Source: Liolophura sinensis
Lineage: Eukaryota > Mollusca > Polyplacophora > Chitonida > Chitonidae
Assembly (NCBI RefSeq): GCF_032854445.1
Contig: NC_088301.1
Coordinates: 2,730,001 to 2,794,000, forward strand
DNA: 64,000 nt
Direction: 5' to 3'
The translations under genes were made by a program, and so were the position numbers. Positions 59,910 to 64,000 of the stretch are shown here, piece after piece. The notes under the pieces are model-generated. The model saw nothing but the letters and a program-made list of their open reading frames with translations, was not told the DNA's origin and made no database searches. The stretch's first letter is position 1, and each line of letters begins with the position of its first letter.

Positions 59910-61061
59910 ACGTTCTTAACAGAATATACAGGAAGTTCTGTATGTTCTCGTTCAGCCTGTAGCTAGGGACGTTCTTAACGGAATATACCGGCAGTTCTGT
60001 ATGTTCTTGTTCAGCCTGTAGCTAGCGACGATCTTGACGGAATATACCGGCAGTCCTGTATGTCCTTGTTCAACCTGTAGCCAGCGGCAGTGTTAATGGA
60101 GTATACCGGCAATTCTGTATGTTCTTGTTCAGCCTGTAGTTTGTGGCGGAATTAGCGGAATATACCGTCAGTTCTGTATGTTCTCGTTCAGCCTGTAGTT
60201 AGGGAGGTTCTTAACGGAATACACCGGCAGTTCTGTATGTTCTTGTTCAGCCTGTAGCTAGCGGCAATGTTAATGGAGTATACCGGCAGTTCTGAATGTT
60301 CTTGTTCAGCCTGTAGCTAGCGGCAGTGTTAATGGAGTATACCGGCAGTTCTGAATGTTCTTGTTTAGCCTGTAGATAGCGGCAGTGTTAATGGAGTATA
60401 CCGGCAGTTCTGTATGTTCTTGTTCAGCCTGTAGATAGCGGCAGTGTTAATGGAGTATACCGGCAGTTTTGAATGTTCCGATTCAATCTGCAGCTTTGAA
60501 TGCATTGTATTAATTAGTCAGTGAGTCACACCTGGACGCCCCTTGGTCTGAATGTTCCGATTCAGTCTGCAGCTAGGGACGTTCTTAACAGAATATACAG
60601 GAAGTTCTGTGTGTTCTCGTTCAGCCTGTAGCTAGGGACGTTCTTAACGGAATATACCGGCAGTTCTGTATGTTCTCTTTCAGCCTGTAGTTAGGGAGGT
60701 TCTTACGGAATACACCTGCAGTTCTGTATGTTCTTGTTCAGCCTGTAGCTAGCGGCAGTGTTAATGGAGTATACCGGGCAATTCTGAATGTTCTTGTTCA
60801 GCCTGTAGATAGCGGCAGTGTTAATGGAGTATACAGGCAGTTCTGAATGTTCCTATTCAGTCTGCAGCTTTGAATGCATTGTATTAATTAGTCAGTGAGT
60901 CACACCTGGAAGCCCCTTGGTCTTTTGTGTGTCGATCAGCTTGGCTGGCCAGACAAGTTTGTGTCACTAGGTGATAAGCCTTGGCCACCACCCGGTTCTA
61001 GGTTTCAACCATAAACTAATGGAGGTGAAAATTCTATTATGGCGTGAAACACAAAAACATA

Positions 61062-61064
61062 TAT

Positions 61065-61144
<80 letters not shown>

Positions 61145-61145
61145 G
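61062..61145. repeat. TA dinucleotide microsatellite
   Basis: About 80 bp of alternating TA with two small interruptions, lying within the right edge of the 59-bp satellite region. Frames reading Ile-Tyr repeats across it are artefacts. Confidence 0.95.
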
Positions 61146-61320
61146 CAATATTGTGCGCACAATATTTTCGTTCAGCCTGTAGCTACCGCCGGCAGTTGTG
61201 TATGTTTTTTGTTCAGTCTCTGGCTAGCAGCTGTCTTAAAGGAATATACCGTATCTTCTCGACGAGCCTTGTAGGTAGCGGAGATCTTAACGGAATGTAC
61301 CGGCAGTTCTGTATGCCACT

Positions 61321-63152
61321 GCGAAGGCAATGTTCCACAGACTTCTTGTGCGTATACTGAATTGTTGCTAAAAAAGAAATTTAACTGACTGTCTTCTGTA
61401 TAGCAGTCGAAATAGACAGGATTATACATGTTGTGTGGTACCACAGGGTACCGTTAGAGCGGTCAGATACCACGTAATATGACACGTAAGACAGGTATGT
61501 TATATTTACGCAATCATTCTCGCCTGGTTTTTGCGGCTTAAGACGGGTATATGTTAACGAAACAACAGAGGATAGTGTTATTGCTCCATGAAGAGGCATA
61601 TGTCCAGACAGAAGAATTATGCGTGCTTTACCACAACGTTTAATTTGTTTCGCAGATGTTGGAGTTTTTACCGGGCTATCCATATCCCGTTGCTAGAAAA
61701 CCATGAACGATAAGGCGCGCACTTGATCTCAGTGTAATATGTCGTGTTTCTACGGAGGTGATATAAAGTATAACCTTGATTGACAGCTACTGACACCCAT
61801 ATAAATCAGCGATGAATATGTAATAGCTACTTATGCAGTAGTATCAAGTACCTAATAAATGAAGACAGTGTTCATGATAGCCCAATTAGATAACGTCTCA
61901 TTCAGATATTTACTCAGCTGCTTTGGTGAATTGTATATTCGTGTGTCGCATGCGGACAACGATCTGATTTCAATTCTGGGATATACTAACATGTAGCTTC
62001 CTGGAATACTATTCAGTGATTACTGATTTCAGCACGTGGAGTACAGTTGTATCGGAAACGGAGAAATAAGTATGGTGGTGATAATTGAACTGTAAGCTGG
62101 TCACAGTTTCATTCTGAATTCTTTTTTGTCTATGTAAGGAAGCCAGTCACAGTGAATTAACAAATCATTTACAAGTTTATGACCTGAATGGTGACGGAAA
62201 AGTGAATCTGCCATCTTACGACCAAAAGAGCTTGGGAAATAACGTGAGATAACAGCTGATTGTAGATGGTGAAAAAGCTGCCTTTGAACGCAGCCTCCTA
62301 TCCCTCCTATCAGTCACGTATGATACAGACAGTCACAGAAATTTTCACAACACAAGGCGTAAGCTTCCAGATACAACTGTACCCCACGTACCGTTTTGGT
62401 GAAAGTAAATGATTCATCCTGTAACACACACAATATTCAACGATTCAACGATATTCAACCTTATCATTATGGTGTAGAGTTTAATTTAAACAGATACATG
62501 TAGGCCTATGTATAGGATGTTGGACACTGAGCTGTATTCTCTTCAAACTGCCATACAATATGTTATCATATTGTATCCTCTAAGCTTTTGTTGTACATCC
62601 GTTAAACATACGATTACCAATAAAGAATGTTGTGCATAATCTGAAATGTGGAAGTTAACCGTTGCTTTGTATTTGTGCACACCCTTCCCGGCTTAAACAT
62701 GACTGGAAGAGTGCCTGATTCTTGAGTAAATATCTTCCGGTGCATAGCACGCAGGCTGGGCCGAAAACATCTGGATGAATCTCTATATGTCAATCAGTTT
62801 GAAGATGTTCGGGTCAGTCTTGGAATAGCTTAGGGGGCGGTGTGTAAGATAAGTACTTTACACCTGCGAACAGGGGCATATCTTTGCGCTAATATAGTAA
62901 AGAAACACACATGCACAATTGACTTTTGTCGGTTGTGTATGTATAAAACCATGGGATCTTGTTGCTTTGATCTGATGTGTTATTTGCGCATTTGTGTGTG
63001 AGTTGTAATCCATGTAGGCTAGGCGTGTAACAGCCAGCACTTGTTGATGTTTAGATTTTTTATAATTGTCAATATTTATAATTTTCGTTATTGTTCAATA
63101 TCCTTTATGCTTGTTCAAGGAATTACAATCTAACATATAACTTATCTTTCAG
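61321..63152. other. No recognised feature
   Basis: Noncoding DNA. The minus-strand frames of 90 and 100 codons at 61172-61683 overlap satellite remnants and show no domain. Confidence 0.5.
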
Positions 63153-63380
63153 AGCCTTAAGCAGGCACAGTATCCGGTTTCTGCCGATTGGCCTGTCGGA
63201 CATTTAGGCAGACAAGGTGTCGGGCTTCTTGACAATTAGCAATGTCGTACATTTGCGCAGCACCATATCCGACATGCTTCTTGACCATTGCTGAAGTCGG
63301 ATATTTGAGCAGACACCGTATATGGCTTTTTTTACCTTTGGTGATGTTGTATAGATGTGCAGACATCGTATCCAGATGTC
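63153..63380 (-). repeat. Degenerate, oppositely oriented units of the 46-bp family
   Basis: Words GCAGACACCGTAT, GGCTTCTTGAC and GTCGGATATTTG recur about every 60 bp. They resemble the reverse complement of the array that follows (GTGTCTGCC, AGAAGCCGG). Confidence 0.55.
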
Positions 63381-63394
63381 GGATATAGTGCCCG

Positions 63395-63938
63395 CCGATG
63401 TGTACGATCGTCGAACAACAAAAGCCGGCTGCAGTGTCTGACGATGTGTGCGATGGTCGAGCAGCAGAAACCGGTACCAGTGTCTGCCAATGAGTGCGAT
63501 CGTCGAGCAGCAGAAGCCGGTTACAATATCTGCCGATGTGTGCGATCGTCGAACAGAATAAGCCGGTTACAGTGTCTGCCGATGTGTACTTTCGTCGAGC
63601 AGCAGAAGCCGGTTACGGTGTCTGCCAATGTGTGTGATTGATGAACAGCAGAAGCCTGTTACGGTGTCTGCCAATGTGTGTAATTGTTGACCAGCAGAAG
63701 CCGGTTACGGTGTCTGCGGATATGTGTGATCGTCGAGCAGCAGAAGACGGCTACGGTGTCTGCCGATGTGAGCGATCGTCGAGCAGCAGAAGCCGGTTAC
63801 AGTGTCTGCCGATGTGAGCGATCGTCGAGCAGCAGAAGCGGGTTACAGTGTCTGCCGATGTGAGCGATCGGCGAGCAGCAGAAGCTGGTTACAGTGTCTA
63901 CCGATGTATACAATCGTCGAGCAGCAGAAGCCGGTTAC
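63395..63938 (+). repeat. 46-bp minisatellite, about 12 copies
   Basis: The unit is GTCGAGCAGCAGAAGCCGGT, TACAGTGTCTGCCGATGTGT, GCGATC. A 94-codon frame (63357-63641) across it is a repeat artefact. The array turns around at 63930-63938. Confidence 0.93.
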
Positions 63939-63965
63939 TTCTGCTGCTCGACGATTGTATACATC
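63903..63965. repeat. Perfect 27-bp palindrome at an array inversion point
   Basis: Arms 63903-63929 and 63939-63965 are exact reverse complements, separated by the 9-nt GCCGGTTAC. After it the 46-bp units run in reverse orientation to the end of the window (63939-64000). Confidence 0.95.
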
Positions 63966-64000
63966 TGCAGACATTGTAACCGGCTTCTGCTGCTCAACGA

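Larger units (their letters stand above)
58801..61320. repeat. 59-bp satellite, subfamily 2 (older)
   Basis: Units of the form CAGCCTGTAGCTAGCGGCAG, TGTTAATGGAGTATACCGGC and AGTTCTGTATGTTCTTGTT are 59 bp and align base for base with subfamily 1 (CAGTCTGG..., ACCAGCAGTACGGTATGTTC). The array is interrupted by SINE-B (59516-59909) and by a TA microsatellite. A 59-bp non-array block, CAGCTTTGAATGCATTGTAT and on, occurs twice (60491-60549 and 60865-60923). Confidence 0.92.

Noticed and set aside
61044-61360. Frames with Ile-Tyr runs
   Set aside because: Read through a TA microsatellite and satellite remnants.

Overview
The window is animal nuclear DNA that is almost free of host genes and very rich in repeats. 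Eukaryotic origin is shown by tRNA-derived SINEs with target-site duplications, a Tigger/pogo-class DNA transposon with a spliced 5' leader and AATAAA signal, microsatellites, and the absence of operons or bacterial-type genes. From general knowledge the two SINE families look like those of molluscs or related marine lophotrochozoans; that assignment is inference and no species can be named.

Only one protein-coding gene is convincing: a 614-codon transposase at 14176-16020 inside a complete transposon (about 13591-16440) with inverted repeats, TTAT on both flanks, a predicted 5' intron and a polyadenylation signal. It has a psq-type helix-turn-helix, a CENP-B/Tc5-type DNA-binding domain, a DDD catalytic domain and a C-terminal PHD finger. 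I could not recognise any host exon.

Layout. 1 to about 6960 and about 25030-28920 are two diverged copies of one segment. They differ by a foldback MITE, a SINE, a 34-bp triplication and a 20-copy 40-bp minisatellite that are all present only in the left copy. 8.3-13.5 kb holds SINEs, a 52-bp minisatellite and a 39-bp perfect inverted repeat. 13.6-16.4 kb is the transposon, bracketed by a direct duplication of about 300 bp. 17.9-19.9 kb holds minisatellites. 20-25 kb is mostly single-copy noncoding DNA. 29.2-32.1 kb holds three successive minisatellites (37, 98 and 25 bp). 32-41 kb is mostly single-copy with a few SINE pieces. 41-45 kb holds four arrays (23, 70, 43 and 44/49 bp), the last with clear higher-order structure. 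47.9-50.1 kb holds 18-bp and 38-bp arrays. 51.6-52.1 kb is a 46-bp array. 53.7-54.1 kb holds two abutting SINE insertions with separate target duplications. 55.8-61.3 kb is a satellite of about 5.5 kb with a 59-bp unit in two subfamilies, interrupted by a full-length SINE and a TA microsatellite. 63.15-64.0 kb is a 46-bp array that flips orientation near the window end.

About a quarter of the window is tandem repeat. Nearly all long open frames outside the transposase (up to 550 codons) are artefacts of these arrays or of SINEs. The most informative content is evolutionary: paralogous empty sites, a minisatellite caught in expanded and unexpanded states, higher-order repeats, and an apparently intact transposon with an unusual PHD-finger tail and clustered hairpin binding-site candidates.
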